A stretch of 64,000 bases of DNA from Capra hircus (taxonomy: Eukaryota > Chordata > Mammalia > Artiodactyla > Bovidae): positions 3,607,167 through 3,671,166 of the forward strand of contig NW_017189517.1 in NCBI RefSeq assembly GCF_001704415.2, in the 5' to 3' direction. The notes under the pieces were generated by a model, which ran no database searches, was not told where the DNA came from, and saw only the letters and a list, made by a program, of their open reading frames with translations. Of the stretch, positions 43,817-55,916 are shown piece by piece. How positions within the stretch are numbered: the first letter of the stretch is position 1; each line of letters starts with the position of its first letter. The position numbers were made by a program, and so were the translations under genes.

Positions 43817-46115
43817 AAATGCAGTACTTGGATGCAATCTCAAAAACGACAGAATGATCTCTGTTCATCTCCAAGGAAAACCATTCAATATCACAGTTAT
43901 CCAAGTCTATGCCCCAATCAGTAACACTGAAGAAACTGAAGTTGAACAGTTTTATGAAGACCTACAAGACCTTTTAGAACTAACACCCAAAAAAGATGTC
44001 CTTTTCATTATAGGGGACTGGAATGCAAAAGTAGGAAGTCAAGAAACACCTGCAGTAACAGGCGAATTTGGGCTTGGAATACGGACTGAAGCAGGGAAAA
44101 TACTAATAGACTTTTGCGAAGAAAATGCACTGGTCATAGCAAACACACTCTTCCAACAACACAAGAGAATACTCTACACATGGACATCATCAGATGGTCA
44201 ACACCGAAATCAGATTGATTATGTTCTTTGCAGTCAAAGATGGAGGAGCTCTATACAGTCAACAAAAACAAGACTGGGAGCTAACTGTGCCTCAGATCAT
44301 GAACTCCTTATTACCAAATTCAGGCTCAAATTGAAGAAAGTAGGGAAAACCACTAGACCATTCAGGTATCACCTAAATCAAATCCCTTATGATTATACAG
44401 TGGAAGTGAGAAATAGATTTAAGGGCCTAGATATGATAGATAGAGTGCCTGATGAACTATGGAATGAGGTTCGTGACATTGGACAGGAGACAGGGATCAA
44501 GACTATCCCCATGGAAAAGAAATGCAAGAAAGAAAAATGGCTTTCTGGCTTAGTTGTGAAAAGAAGAGAGGCGAAAAGCAAAGGAGAAAAGGAAAGATAT
44601 AAGCATCTGAATGCAGAGTTCCAAAGAATAGCAAGAAGAGATAAGAAAGCCTTCTTCAGTGATCAATGCAAAGAAATAGAGGAAAACAACAGAATGGGAA
44701 AGACTAGAGATCTCTTCAAGAAAATTAGAGCTACCAAGGGAACATTTCATGCAAAGATGGGCTCGATAAAGGACAGAAATGGTATGGACCTAACAGAAGC
44801 AGAAGATATTAAGAAGAGGTGGCAAGAACACAGAAGAACTTTTAAAAAAGATCTTCATGACCCAGATAATCATGATGATGTGATCACTAATCTAGAGCCA
44901 GACATCTTGGAATGTGAAGTCAAGCAGGCCTTAGAAAGCATCACTACGAACAAAGCTAGTGGACATGATGGAATTCCAGTTGAGCTGTTTCAAATCCTGA
45001 AAGATGATGCTGTGAAAGTGCTGCACTCGATATGCCAGCACATTTGGAAAACTCAGCAGTGTCCACAGGACTGGAAAAGGTCAGTTTTCATTCCAATCCC
45101 AAATAAAGGCAATGCCAAAGAATGCTCAAACTACCACACAGTTGTACTCATCTCACATGCTAGTAAAGTAATGCTCAAAATTCTCCAAGGCAGGCTTCAG
45201 CAATACGTGAACCATGAACTCCCCAGTGTTCAAGCTGGTTTTAGAAAAGGCAGAGGAACCAGAGATCAAATTGCCAACATCTGCTGGATCATGGAAAAAG
45301 CAAGAGAGTTCCAGAAAGACATCTCTTTCTAATTTATTGACTATGCCAAAGCCTTTGACTATGTGGATTACAATAAACTGTGGAAAATTCTGAAAGAGAT
45401 GGGAATACCAGACCACCTAACCTGCCTCTTGAGAAATCTGTATGCAGATCAGAAAGCAACAGTTAGAACTGGACATGGAACAACAGACTGGTTCCAAACA
45501 GGAAAAGGAGTACGTCAAGGCTGTATATTGTCACCCTACTTATTTAACTTATATGCAGAGTACATCATGAAAAATGCTAGACTGGAAGGAACACAAGCTG
45601 GAATTAAGATTGCTGGGAGAAATACCAATAAGCTCAGATATGCAGATGACACCACCCTTATGGCAGAAATTGAAGAGGAGCTAAAAAGTCTCTTGATGAA
45701 AGTGAAAGAGGAGAGTGAAAAAGTTGGCTTAAAGCTCAACATTCAGAAAACGAAGATCATGGCATCTGGTCCCATCACTTCATGGCAAATAGATGGGGAA
45801 ACAGTGGAAACAGTGTCAAACTTTATTTTTTTGGGCTCCAAAATCACTGCAGTTGATGACAGCAGCCATGAAATTAAAAGACGGTTACTCCTTGGAAGAA
45901 AAGTTATGACCAACCTAGATAGTATATTCAAGAGCAGAGACATTACTTTGCCGACTAAGGTCCGTCTAGTCAAGGCAATGGTTTTTCCTGTGGTCATGTA
46001 TGGATGTGAGAGTTGGACTATGAAGAAGGCTGAGCACTGCAGTACTGATACTTTCAAACTGTGGTTTTGGAGAAGACTCTTGAGAGTCCCTTGGACTGCA
46101 AGGAGATCCAACTAG
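43817..46115 (+). pseudogene. BovB endonuclease-RT ORF, one internal stop
   Basis: Reading in one frame, only one stop (TAA at 45330-45332) lies between 43817 and a terminal TAG at 46113-46115. Upstream of it are endonuclease motifs: GDWNAKVGS (44013-44039), QIDYVLCS and SDHELL (about 44293), which fit the APE-type fold. Then come RT motifs NKASGHDGIPVELFQ, VFIPIPNKGNAKECSNYHT and FRKGRGTRDQI. Just after the stop are FIDYAKAFD, QGCILSP and the catalytic LRYADDT (YADD at 45639-45650). Residues 1 to about 39 of the longest frame (from 43698) are non-BovB. The endonuclease N-terminus is missing, so it is inactive. Confidence 0.95.
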
Positions 46116-46415
46116 TCCATTCTGAAGGAGATCAGCCCTGGGATTTCTTTGGAAGGAATTATGCTGTAGCTGAAACTCTAGTACTTTGGCCACCTCATGG
46201 GAAGAGTTGACTCATTGGAAAAGACTCTGAAGCTGGGAGGGATTGTGGGCAGGAGGAGAAGGGGACGACCGATGATGAGATGGCTGGATCGCATCACGGA
46301 CTCGATGGACGTGAGTCTGAGTGAATTCCGGGAGTTGGTGATGGACAGGGAGGCCTGGCGTGCTGCGATTCATGGGGTCACAAAGAGTCGGACACGACTG
46401 AGGGACTGAACTGAA
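43817..46415 (+). mobile_element. BovB LINE, best-preserved copy, 2.6 kb
   Basis: 5'-truncated within the endonuclease domain ('aaatgcagtacttggatgc') and complete to the 3' end. The short repeat tcacag at 43811-43816 and 46417-46422 is a possible target duplication. No nested insertions. It keeps long open reading frame, described separately. Confidence 0.97.
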
Positions 46416-46422
46416 TTCACAG

Positions 46423-46841
46423 TCCAAGAGTGAAGGATACATACCATGCAGGAACACAGAAAAGTTACAGTAAAGAACAGAATAAGAAAATAGGGACCAT
46501 GGAGGGGCAGATTTTATAGTACCAAGTGGGTGATGCGCTCCAGCAGGAGGATATGATTGATTTGTTCAAATAATCTTATCAAGAAAATAAAGAAGAAAAT
46601 AAAATCTGCAGTTCAGGGATAAGTAGGAATTGACCCTTGATAGAAACTTTTTTGCTTAAGGGACCTTATTCACAGGAGTAAAGTACGTAGTTTTCAGTGG
46701 AAATGTATTAAATCCATTCAGTAATCCAAACAATGTATTCAATATACAAAATATTTTGCACTAATGTTAAACAATTATCCACATAATAGTGTAAGAGCAA
46801 TAAATATAGATACACATTTTTATTCATCATTTCCCTAGATG
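46423..46841. other. Unassigned sequence
   Basis: No gene or repeat recognised. Confidence 0.45.
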
Positions 46842-47192
46842 TTGATTCAGTTCAGTTCAGTTGTTCAGTCGTATCCAACTCTTTGCGACCCCATGGATTG
46901 CAGCACACCAGGCCTCCCTGTCCATTGCCAACTCCCGGAGCTAACTCAAACTCATATCCATTGAGTTGGTGATGCCATCCAACCATCTCGTCCTCTGTTG
47001 TCTCATTCTCCTCCTGGCTTCAATTTTTCCCAGCATCAGGGTGTTTTCCAATGAGTCAGTTCTTCACATCAGGTGGCCAAAGTATTGGAGTTTCAGCTTC
47101 AGCATCAGTCCTTCCAATGAATAGTCAGGACTGATTTCCTTTAGGATGGACTGGTTAGATCTCCTTGCAATCAAAGGGACTCTCAAGAGTCT
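46842..47192 (-). mobile_element. BovB LINE 3' end
   Basis: About 350 bp; 3' end at the left ('ttcagttcagttcagttg'), truncation at 'gactctcaagagtctt'. Probable imperfect duplication catttcccta (left) against catttgccta (right). Confidence 0.95.
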
Positions 47193-47194
47193 TG

Positions 47195-47720
47195 CATTTG
47201 CCTAATATTCTTATCTAGGAAGTTTCTGGCCTTGTAAAATTGAAGACTTTTTTAAACAGAAACAACATACTTCTAGCTCTACTTTTAAGAAATTTTGTTT
47301 ATAAATAATGGATAATGAGATAAAAAGAAAAGAAGGAACCATATATCTATATGAAAATGTCATTTGCAAATATAATTATAGCCAATTTTTTATGGTCAAC
47401 TTCCTGATAGAGTGATCTTATACAGTTTTCTGTTGCTTAACATTTTCTTTTCCTTAGGAGTTAAGAGGTTGTGAAGCATATCTCTTTTGGAGGAGAATAG
47501 AGACTGATTTACCTGAGTTAAACAAAGAATGAAATGTAAAAACCAAGTCTATCAAAAAGTTACTGTATTATAATTAATGGCAATTAAAATCATCTGATTC
47601 AAGCCAAGATGCACAAGCCATATTCTCCCTTTAAATCTATGGAAGCCCTTGAAATCTTATAGTGTTTGTTTAATTGCATTATTTGAAAGGAATGAAACAC
47701 CAAGTGATTACTGACATAGT
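47195..47720. other. Unassigned sequence
   Basis: No gene or repeat recognised. Confidence 0.45.
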
Positions 47721-47818
47721 TTTGTCTTCATTTTGTTAAAATTTCAAGCTTAAACGTTTACAACAAAGTAAAACCAGAGACAACAAATCTCAGACATGGT
47801 ACGGGTTTGCATGCTGGT
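47721..47818 (+). repeat. Local duplication, copy A
   Basis: Resembles 48842-48957 over its full length (for example 'attttgttaaaatt', 'tttacaaca', 'caacaaatctc', 'agacatggta'), with an 18 bp gap. Family unknown. Confidence 0.85.
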
Positions 47819-48240
47819 TTCTTTTTTTCACTGATACTCCTTGCAACATCAGGAAAAAGAAAAGTGATGCTCACAAACTGAGTTGCTCTAATTATCTCTT
47901 TCCTTGGAATTCAATACCTCTCAGATCCTTCATTCAACTCAGTTTATTAGGTGCAAATGTGAAGGAATCTAATAGGCAATGGTTCTATCAAATGGTCTTC
48001 TGTATTTATTCTGTTTATATGTACTCACTGTTTCCCTGCAATAGTGGTGGATAAAATGCGGTTGCCCTAGTTTTCAACACAGCGTATCATTTTAAAAATT
48101 GGTTTTAGCTATTTTCCCAGCTAAAAAGTACAGTTTATAGTGTTTTAATTTGTACTTCTAATACTACTACTGACTGATGGCATATTTCAAATATGATCTT
48201 TCTGATGTCTTCCTCTATTTGTATGTTGAAGACAACTGTA

Positions 48241-48577
48241 AAGTGAAAATTACTCAGTCGTGTACGACTCTTTGTGACTCTATGGATGCAAAGATATATT
48301 AAACCAAATGAGTTACAGTCTCTGGAATTCTTCAGGCCAGAATACTGGAGTGGGTACCCTTTCCCCTCTCCAGAGGATCTTCCCAAACCAGGAATCAAAC
48401 CCAGGTCTCCCACATTGCAGGTGGATTCTTTACCATTTGAGCCACAAGGGAAGCCCAAGAATACTGGAGTGGATAGCCTATCCCTTCTCCAGCGGGTCTT
48501 CCTGACCCAGAAATTGAACTGGGGTCTCCTGCATTGCAGATGGATTTTTAACCAACTGAGCTATCAGGGAAGCCCTA
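48241..48577 (-). mobile_element. Bov-tA-type SINE with two heads
   Basis: Minus strand. Two tRNA-like heads are visible on the + strand as 'gagccacaagggaagccc' (about 48440) and 'gagctatcagggaagccc' (about 48560), with a shared 'aagaatactggagtggatag' between. The Bov-A part carries a ~35 bp unmatched insert near 48290. A tandem-head SINE subtype, or a SINE inserted into another. Confidence 0.92.
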
Positions 48578-48696
48578 ATACAACTGAGTTCTAATTTATT
48601 ACAACATTTTCTAACTTATTGCAAAATTTTCATTTTAATATAAGTAGAGCAAGTTCCTTCCAATTAATGTTCGATTTATTCTTAGCTAAGGTTAAG

Positions 48697-48789
48697 AATT
48701 TATTTTTTCCAGATATTCCTTACAACCTTTTAATTAATTCTCAATTGTGGTCTTGATTTTGTTAAAATTGAAAGTTTAAACATTTACAA
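48697..48789 (+). repeat. Local duplication, copy B
   Basis: Unit of about 93 bp, 'aatttattttttccagatat' to 'gtttaaacatttacaa', directly followed by copy C in tandem. Confidence 0.92.
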
Positions 48790-48957
48790 GGAATTTATTT
48801 TTCCCAGGCAAACCTTACAACCTTTTATTTAATTCTCAATTGTGGTCTTTATTTTGTTAAAATTGGACGTTTAAACATTTACAACAAAATAAGATCAGAG
48901 GCAACAAATCTCAAGGTGGAAATACTCGTCAGACATGGTATGAGTTTGTGTGCTGGT
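48790..48957 (+). repeat. Local duplication, copy C
   Basis: Repeats unit B ('aatttatttttcccaggcaa' to 'gtttaaacatttacaa', 48790-48882), then continues with sequence shared with copy A (to 48957). A short echo, 'tactgggatttttattag' then 'tactgggattttttattag', follows at 48957-48997. Confidence 0.92.
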
Positions 48958-49107
48958 ACTGGGATTTTTATTAGTTTGTGTACTGGGATTTTTTATTAGA
49001 ATTTCTTTATTTATACATTAATTATGGGAGAATTGAAATATTTAAAATATTCAGTCCTCCCATTCTGGGAGCATATGTTTGACTCTGCCTTCAAGTTATT
49101 TGAATAA

Positions 49108-49109
<2 letters not shown>

Positions 49110-49150
<41 letters not shown>
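49110..49150. repeat. (TA)n microsatellite
   Basis: About 20 TA dinucleotides followed by CATACATACACACA. Confidence 0.97.
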
Positions 49151-49154
<4 letters not shown>

Positions 49155-49164
49155 CATACACACA

Positions 49165-49615
49165 AATCTTCCTCAGCTTCCAATTGGGTTACATCCTAAT
49201 AAACTCACTGTAAATTGAACATGTCAAAAATTCATTTAATATACCTAATCTAACAAATTAAGTTCATTATATCTTCACTTATCTTAAACATGCTCAGAGT
49301 GCCTACATTAGCTACAGTTAGGCAAAATTCCCTAACACACAGCCTATTTAAAAAAAAACAGTATTGGGTATCTCATGTAATTTATTGAATACTGTAGGGA
49401 AAGTGAACAACAGAACAGTTGTGTAGGTACAGAATGGCTGTAAGCATATGGGTTGTGATCACACGGCTGACTGGGAACTGTGGTGGGTACCGTTGCCCAG
49501 CATCACAAGAGAGTATGGGGCCACATAGCACTAGCCCAGGAAAGGACTGGAATTCAAAATTTTAAGTATGGTTACAATTGAATGACTATTACTTTCATAC
49601 TATCTTAAAAAGGGG
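49165..49615 (-). mobile_element. MER2-like Tigger-type DNA transposon relic
   Basis: Reverse complement matches the MER2 family as I recall it: 'ttgggttacatcctaataaa', 'aattcatttaatatacctaa', 'ttattgaatactgtaggg', 'tgatcacacggctgactggg', 'gttgcccagcatcacaagag' and 'actagcccaggaaaggac' are in order. Non-autonomous Tc1/mariner-superfamily element. Confidence 0.83.
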
Positions 49616-50379
49616 TATTTAATAATAAAAAGATATAAATTGGTTACAAGTTTAAAACTTTATGAATAAATCAATAAATGGTAAAGAGACATTTAATAAA
49701 TTTTAATACCACTTCTTCCATAAAATCCCTCTTGAAATAGAAGATGATTTTTTTAACAGAATCAAGGATATCTGTCTTCAAGCTATGATGAATGTCATTC
49801 TTACAAAAGAAAATATAGAAATTTTGTCATAGAAATCAAAGATAAGATACAGATTTTGAGAATCACTGATATTATTTTACACTGTCTGGTCAGTTCTGAT
49901 CAATACAATAAAAAGGAAAATGAGTCATTTGGAGAGGAGAAAATACTACTTCCTGTAGTCTGGATTTAATGGGCTATAGTTTCTAAAACTTTGGGGAAAA
50001 CTGGTTGTGGAAATACTCTGGTTCCATCACAAAGAAGTGTTTGTGAAACAGTGATCACTAACCAGTTTGCAAAATGGAACACTCTATGAATGAGTGGAAT
50101 AGAACAAAAAAAAATTTTTCAGCCATTTAAAAATGTGGTTATATTTCATGAAGATGAGTCTGAATAGATAATGAAGTGAATCCCAGGTAATTTTTTCTCA
50201 ATGCACTCCTATAAGTGCTATATTAACTGGAAGATACTCTCATATTTGTCAAAAGGTTTTTCCAAAAGAATTGTTTCAATGGTACTGTCAGTTTTCAGCA
50301 TTTTGCTTTTTATTGTTCTAGGTTGTGTCGGAAGCTGTTACTCAAATCTATTTTTAAATGTGAATGTCAGTTATACACT
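49616..50379. other. Unassigned sequence
   Basis: No gene or repeat recognised. Confidence 0.45.
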
Positions 50380-50392
50380 GTTAAATACACTA

Positions 50393-50522
50393 CTGCTGCT
50401 GCTGCTAAGTCGCTTCAGTCGTGTCCGCCTCTGTGCGACCCCATAGAGGGCAGGCTACCAGGCTCCTCAATCCATGGGAGTTTCCAGGCGAGAGTACTGG
50501 TGGGTTGTCATTGCTTTCTCTG
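50393..50522 (-). mobile_element. Bov-A SINE
   Basis: Minus-strand Bov-A with a CTG-rich start (the CAG tail) and 'aagtcgcttcagtcgtgtcc'. Exact 13 bp duplication gttaaatacacta at 50380-50392 and 50523-50535. Confidence 0.96.
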
Positions 50523-50535
50523 GTTAAATACACTA

Positions 50536-51162
50536 GAAACACTTAAACTGGAGCAAAAGGCAACATGAAACCCGGGAGTGAAATTCCTGTACAGTGTCAA
50601 CAAGAATGATGCTTATGCATTCGCTCAATAACATTTTAAGAAAAATTTCAACATCACATTGATCTGTGTTTTGGAATGTAAGAGAAAAATAACTACAGGC
50701 TCACAACCATTACATCAAGATTCTTTACTAAAACTCTTTAGCTATGACTTCTATGTCTCTGCAGTATTTTTTTACAATAATATTTTCCACTTCTCTTCAA
50801 TGTTTTGTGTTCATTGATTCTCTCATCATGACCACCTGGTCTAGGTTCACAGATTTAATGTTTTCTTGATTTTCTTTTGTTTCTTCAAATAAATCTCTTC
50901 CAGATAAAAAGTGTGGAATTTTTCAATGAGGTTTTTGAATTACAATCTATTTCCTTACATTTATTGATTTTCTTCTAATTATGTTTCCCTGCAAAGAAGT
51001 CCAAGCATGCTAAATATTCTTTTTTTAATCAAGAAAGTTCATTTGAAATGGATCTCTTGGAAAATAAACTGAGACTCTTGGAAAATACCCAAATTTTAAG
51101 GCAAGGGAAAATGGGGGGGGGATTCTTTTTTTATGTTTAATTTTTAACATATACTGTTATAT
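50536..51162. other. Unassigned, AT-rich sequence
   Basis: No gene or repeat recognised; contains a 9-base G-run at about 51112-51121. Confidence 0.42.
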
Positions 51163-51196
51163 GTATACTATAACATATATATATATGTTAGTATAC
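51163..51196. repeat. AT-rich imperfect palindrome at the L1 break
   Basis: 34 bp: GTATACTATAACATATA against its mirrored arm TATATATGTTAGTATAC, with a 2-base offset. It coincides with the place where the large L1 loses its 3' end. Confidence 0.85.
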
Positions 51197-54100
51197 TGTA
51201 TTGCTGTTTTTCTTTCTGGCTTACTTCACTCTGTATAATAGGCTCCAGTTTCATCCACCTCACTAGAACTGATTCAAATGTATTCTTTTTAATGGCTAAG
51301 TAATACTCCATTGTGTATATGTACCACAGCTTTCTTATCCATTCATCTGCCGATGGACATTTAGGTTGCTTCCATGTCCTGGCTATTATAAACAGTGCTG
51401 TGATGAACATTGGGGTACACGTGTCTCTTTCAATTCTGGTTTCCTCCTTGTGTATGTCCAGCAGTGGGATTACTGGGTCATATGGCAGTTCTATTTCCAG
51501 TGTTTTAAGGAATCTCCACACTGTTCTCCATAGTGGCTGTACTAATTTGCATTCCCACCAACACTGTAAGAGAGTTCCCTTTTCATGACACCCTCTTCAG
51601 CATTTATTGCTTGTAGAATTTTGGATAGCAGCCATTCTGATTGACATGATATGGTACCTCATTGTGGTTTTGATTTGTATTTCTCTGATAATGAGTGATG
51701 TTGAGCCTCTTTTCATGTGTTTGTTAGCCATCTGTATATCTTCTTTGGAGAAATGTCTGTTGAGTTCTTTGGCCCATTTTTTGATTGGGTCATTTATTTT
51801 TCTGGAATTGAGCTGCAGGAGTTGCTTGTATATTTTTGAGATTAATTCCTTGTTCGTTGCTTCATTTGCTATTATTTTCTCCCATTCTGAAGATCGTCTT
51901 TTCACCTTGCTTATAATTTTCTTCATTGTGCAAAAGCTTTTAAGTTTAATTAGGTACCGTTTGTTTATTTTTGCTTTTATTTTCATTACTCTGGAAGGTG
52001 GGTCATAGAAAATCCTGCTGTGATTTATGTTGGAGAGTGTGTTGCCTATGTTTTCCTCTAAGAGTTTTATACTTTCTGATCTTACATTTAGATCTTTAAT
52101 CCACTTTGATTTTATTTTCGTGTATGGTATTAGAAAGTGTTCTAGTTTCATTCTATTACAAGTGGTTGACCAGTTTTCCCAGCACGACTTAGTAAAGAGA
52201 TTGTCTTTTCTCCACTATATATTTTTGCCTCCTTTGTCAAAGACAAGGTGTCCATAGGTGCATGGATTTATCTCTGGGCTTTCTATTTTGTTCCATTGAT
52301 CTATATTTCTTTGTGCCAATACCATACTGTCTTGATGACTGTAGCTTTGTGCTATAGCCTGAAATCAGGCAGGTTGATTTCTCCTGTTCTGTTCTTTCTC
52401 AAGATTGCTTTGGCTATTCGAGGTTGTTTTGTATTTCCATACAAATTGTGAAATTATTTGCTCTAGTTCTGTGAAAAATATCATTGGTAGCTTGATAGAG
52501 ATTGCATTGAATCTTTAGATTGCTTTCAGTAGTATACTCATCTTCACAATGTTGATTCTTCCAATCCATGAACATGGTATATTTCTCCATCTATTTGTGT
52601 CCTCTTTGATTTCTTTCATCAGTGTTTAATAGTTTTCTATATATAGGTCTTTTGTTTCTTTAGGTAGATATGTTCCTAAGTATTTTATTCTTTTTGTTGC
52701 ATTGATGAATGGAATTGTTTCCTTAATTTCTCTTTCTGTTTTCTCATTGTTAGTGTATAGGAATGCAAGGGATTTCTGTGTGTAAATTTTATATTCTGCA
52801 ACTTTACTATATTCATTGATTAGCTCTAGTAATTTTCTGGTGGAGTCTTTAGGGTTTTCTATGTAGAAGATCATGTCATCTGCAAATTGTGAGAGTTTTA
52901 CTTCTTCTTTTCTAATCAGGATTCCTTTTATTTATTTTTCTGCTCTGATTGCTGTGGCCAAAACTTCCAGAACTATGTTGAATAGTAACGGTGAAAGTGG
53001 GCACCCTTATCTTGTTCCTGACTTTAGGGGAAATGCTTTCAATTTTTTACCATTGAGAATAATGTTTGCTATGGGTTTGTCATACATAGCTATTATTGTG
53101 TTGAGGTATGTTCTTTCTATTCCTGATTTCTGGAGAGTGTTTATCATAAATGGATGTTGAATTTTGTCAAAGGCTTTTTCTGCATCTGTTAAGATAATCA
53201 TATGGTTTTTATCTTTCAATTTGTTAATGTGGTGTATTCCATTGATTGATTTGCAGATATTAAAGAATCCTTGCATTCCTGGGATAAAGTCCACTTGGTC
53301 AAGATGTATGATCTTTTTAATATGTTGTTGGATTCTGTTTGCTAGAATTTTTAAAGGATTTTTGCATCTATGTTCATCAGTGATACTGGCTTGTAGTTGT
53401 GTGTGTGTGTGTGTGTGTGTGTGGCATCTTTGTCTGGTTTTGGTATTAGGGTGATGGTGGCCTCATAGAATGAGTTTGGAAGTTGACCTTCCTCTGCAAT
53501 TTTCTGGAAAAGTTTGAGTAGGATAGGTGTTAGCTCTTCTCTAAATTTTTAGTAGAATTCAACTTGAAGCCATCTGGTCCTGGGCTTTTGTTTGCTAGAA
53601 GATTCCTGATTACAGCTTCGATTTCCCTGCTTGTGGTGGATCTGTTAAGATCTTCTATTTCTTCCTGGTTCAGTTTTGGAAAGTTATACTTTTCCAAGAA
53701 TTTGTCCATTTCTTCCAAGCTGTTCATTTGACTGGCATATAGTTGCTAATAGTAGTCTCTTATGATCCTTTGTATTTCTGTGTTGTCTGTTGTGATTTCT
53801 CCATTTTCATTTCTAACTTTGTTAACTTGATTCTTCTCCCTTTGTCTCTTGATGAGACTGGCTAATGGTTTGTCAATTTATTTATTTTCTCAAAGAACCA
53901 GCTTTTAGCTTTGTTGATTTTTGCTATGGTCTCTTTTGTTTCTTTTACATTTATTTCTGCCCTAATTTTTAAGATTTCTTTCCTTCTACTAACCCTGGGA
54001 TTCTTCATTTCTTCCTTTTCTAGTTGCTATAGGTATAGAGTTAGGTTTTTTAGTTGACTTTTTTCTTGTTTCTTGAGGTAAGCCTATTTTGCTATGAAAC

Positions 54101-55008
54101 TTCCCTTAGCACTGCTTTTACAGTATCCCATAGGTTTGGGGTTGTTGTGTTTTCATTTTCATTCATTTCTATGCATATTTTGATTTCTTTTTTTTATTTC
54201 TTCTATGATTTGTTGGTAATTCAGAAGCCTTTTGTTTAGCCTACATATACTAGAATTTTTCATAGTTTTTTCCTGTAATTGAGATCTAATCTTACTTCAT
54301 TGTGGTCAGAAAAGATGCTTGGAATGATTCCAATATTTTTGAATTTACCAAGGCTAGACTTATGGCCTAGGATGTGATCTATCCTGGAGAAGGTTCTGTG
54401 TGCACTTGAGAAAAAGGTGAAATTCATTGTATTGGGGTGAAATGTCCTATAGATATCAATTAGGTCTAGCTGATCCATTGTGTCATTTAAAGTTTGTGTT
54501 TTCTTATTTATTTTCTGTTTAGTTGATCTATCCAAAGGAGCGAGTGGGGTATTAATGTCTCCCACTATTATTGTGTTATTTTTAATTTCCCCTTTCATAC
54601 TTGTTAGCATTTGCCTTACATATCACGGTGCTCCTATGTTGGATTCATATATATTTATAATTGTTATATCTTCTTTTTGGATTGATCCTTTGATCATTAT
54701 GTAGTATCCTTCTTTGTCTCTTTTCACAGCTTTTACTTTAAAGTCTATTTTATCTGATATCAATATTGCTACTCCTGCTTTTTTTTTGGTCTCATTTGCA
54801 TGAAATATCTTCTTCCAGCCCTTCACTTTCAGTCTGTATGTGTACCTTGTTTTAAGGTGGGTCTCTTGTCGACATATATATATAGGGGTCTTGCTTTTGT
54901 ATCCATTCAGCCAGTCTTTGTCTTTTGGTTGGGCATTCAACCATTAAATTTAAGGTAATTATTGATAAGTATTGTCTCATTGCCATTAACTTTGTTGTTT
55001 TGGGTTCA
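51168..55008 (-). pseudogene. L1 ORF2 (endonuclease-RT), broken
   Basis: About 3.8 kb, the normal ORF2 length. Endonuclease pieces are at 54623-54940 (CRQETHLKTRYTYRLKVKGW, AGVAILISDK) and 54260-54610 (IVGDINTPLA, FSRIDHILGHK, SDHNEVRLDL, where the usual SDHH is SDHN). RT pieces are at 53007-53294 (TDAEKAFDKIQHPFM) and 52626-52874; the FADD catalytic box codons lie at 52875-52886. The C-terminal region is at 51597-52151 and 51168-51521. At least six frameshifts or stops separate these pieces. Confidence 0.95.
53398..53423. repeat. (TG)n microsatellite in L1 ORF2
   Basis: About 13 TG dinucleotides that expanded inside the antisense ORF2 and break its frame. Confidence 0.95.
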
Positions 55009-55037
55009 TGTTTATACACCCTTTCTGTGTTTCCTGT

Positions 55038-55916
55038 CTAGAAAAGATTCTTTAGCATTTGTTGAAGAGCTGGTTTGGTGGTGCTGAATTCTCTCAGCTT
55101 TTACTTGTCTGTAAAGCTTTTGAATTCTCCTTCCTATCTGAATGAGATCCTTGCTGGGTACAGTAATCTGGGTTGTAGGTTTTACTCTTTAATCACTTTA
55201 AGTATGCCCTGCCATTCCTTTCTAGCCTGAAGAGATTCTATTGAAAGATCAGCTGTTATCCTTATGGGAATCCCCTTCTGTGTTATTTGTTGTTTAACCC
55301 TTGCTGCTTTTAATATTTATTCTTTGTGTTTGATCTTTGTTAATTTGATTAATATATGTCTTGGGGTGTTTCACCTTGGGTTTATCCTGTTTGGGACTCT
55401 CTGGGTTTCTTGGACTTGGGTGACTATTTCCTTCCCCATTTTAGGGACGTTTTCAACTATTATCTTCTCAAGTATTTTCTCATGGCCTTTCTTTTTTTCT
55501 TCTTCTTCTGGGACTCCTATGATTTGAATGCTGGGGCATTTAACATTGTCCCAGAGGTCTCTGAGATTGTCTTCATTTCTTTTAATTCTTTTTTCTTTTT
55601 TCTTCTCTGCTTTATTTATTTCTACCATTCTATCTTCTACCTCACTTATTCTATCTTCTGCCTCCATTATTCTACTGTTGGTTCCCTCCACAGTGTTTTT
55701 GATCTCATTTATTGCATTATTCATTATTAATTGACTTTTTATTTCTTCTAGGTCCTTGTTAAACATTTCTTGCATCTTCTCCATCCTTGTCTGCAGGCTA
55801 TTGATCTGTAACTCCATTTTGTTTTCAAGATTTTGGATCATTTTTATTATCATTATTCTAAATTCTTTTTCAGGTAGATTCCCTGTCTCTTCCTCTTTGT
55901 TTGGTTTGGTGGACAT
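55038..55916 (-). pseudogene. L1 ORF1 (RNA-binding protein), broken
   Basis: Open for 181 codons from ATG at 55916: N-terminal MSTKPNKEEETGNLPEKEFR, a long charged coiled coil (residues about 25-125, ending EKRIKRNEDNLRDLWDNVK), then the start of the RRM-like domain (CPSIQIIGVPEEEEKKK, QVQETQRVPNRINPR). The frame then shifts. The C-terminal domain persists in other frames (ADLSIESLQARKEWQGIL, then LREFSTTKPALQQMLKNLF and a stop at 55038-55040). Normal role: trimeric RNA chaperone of the L1 particle. About 293 codons in total. Confidence 0.93.

Noticed and set aside
43698..45332. 544-codon open frame as a host gene
   Set aside because: From about residue 39 it is BovB endonuclease/RT; it ends at a stop inside the RT with the rest of the RT continuing in the same frame.
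51597..52008. 133-codon + frame (51607-52008) with membrane-like segments
   Set aside because: It is antisense to L1 ORF2; the hydrophobicity comes from the complement of Lys/Asn-rich codons.
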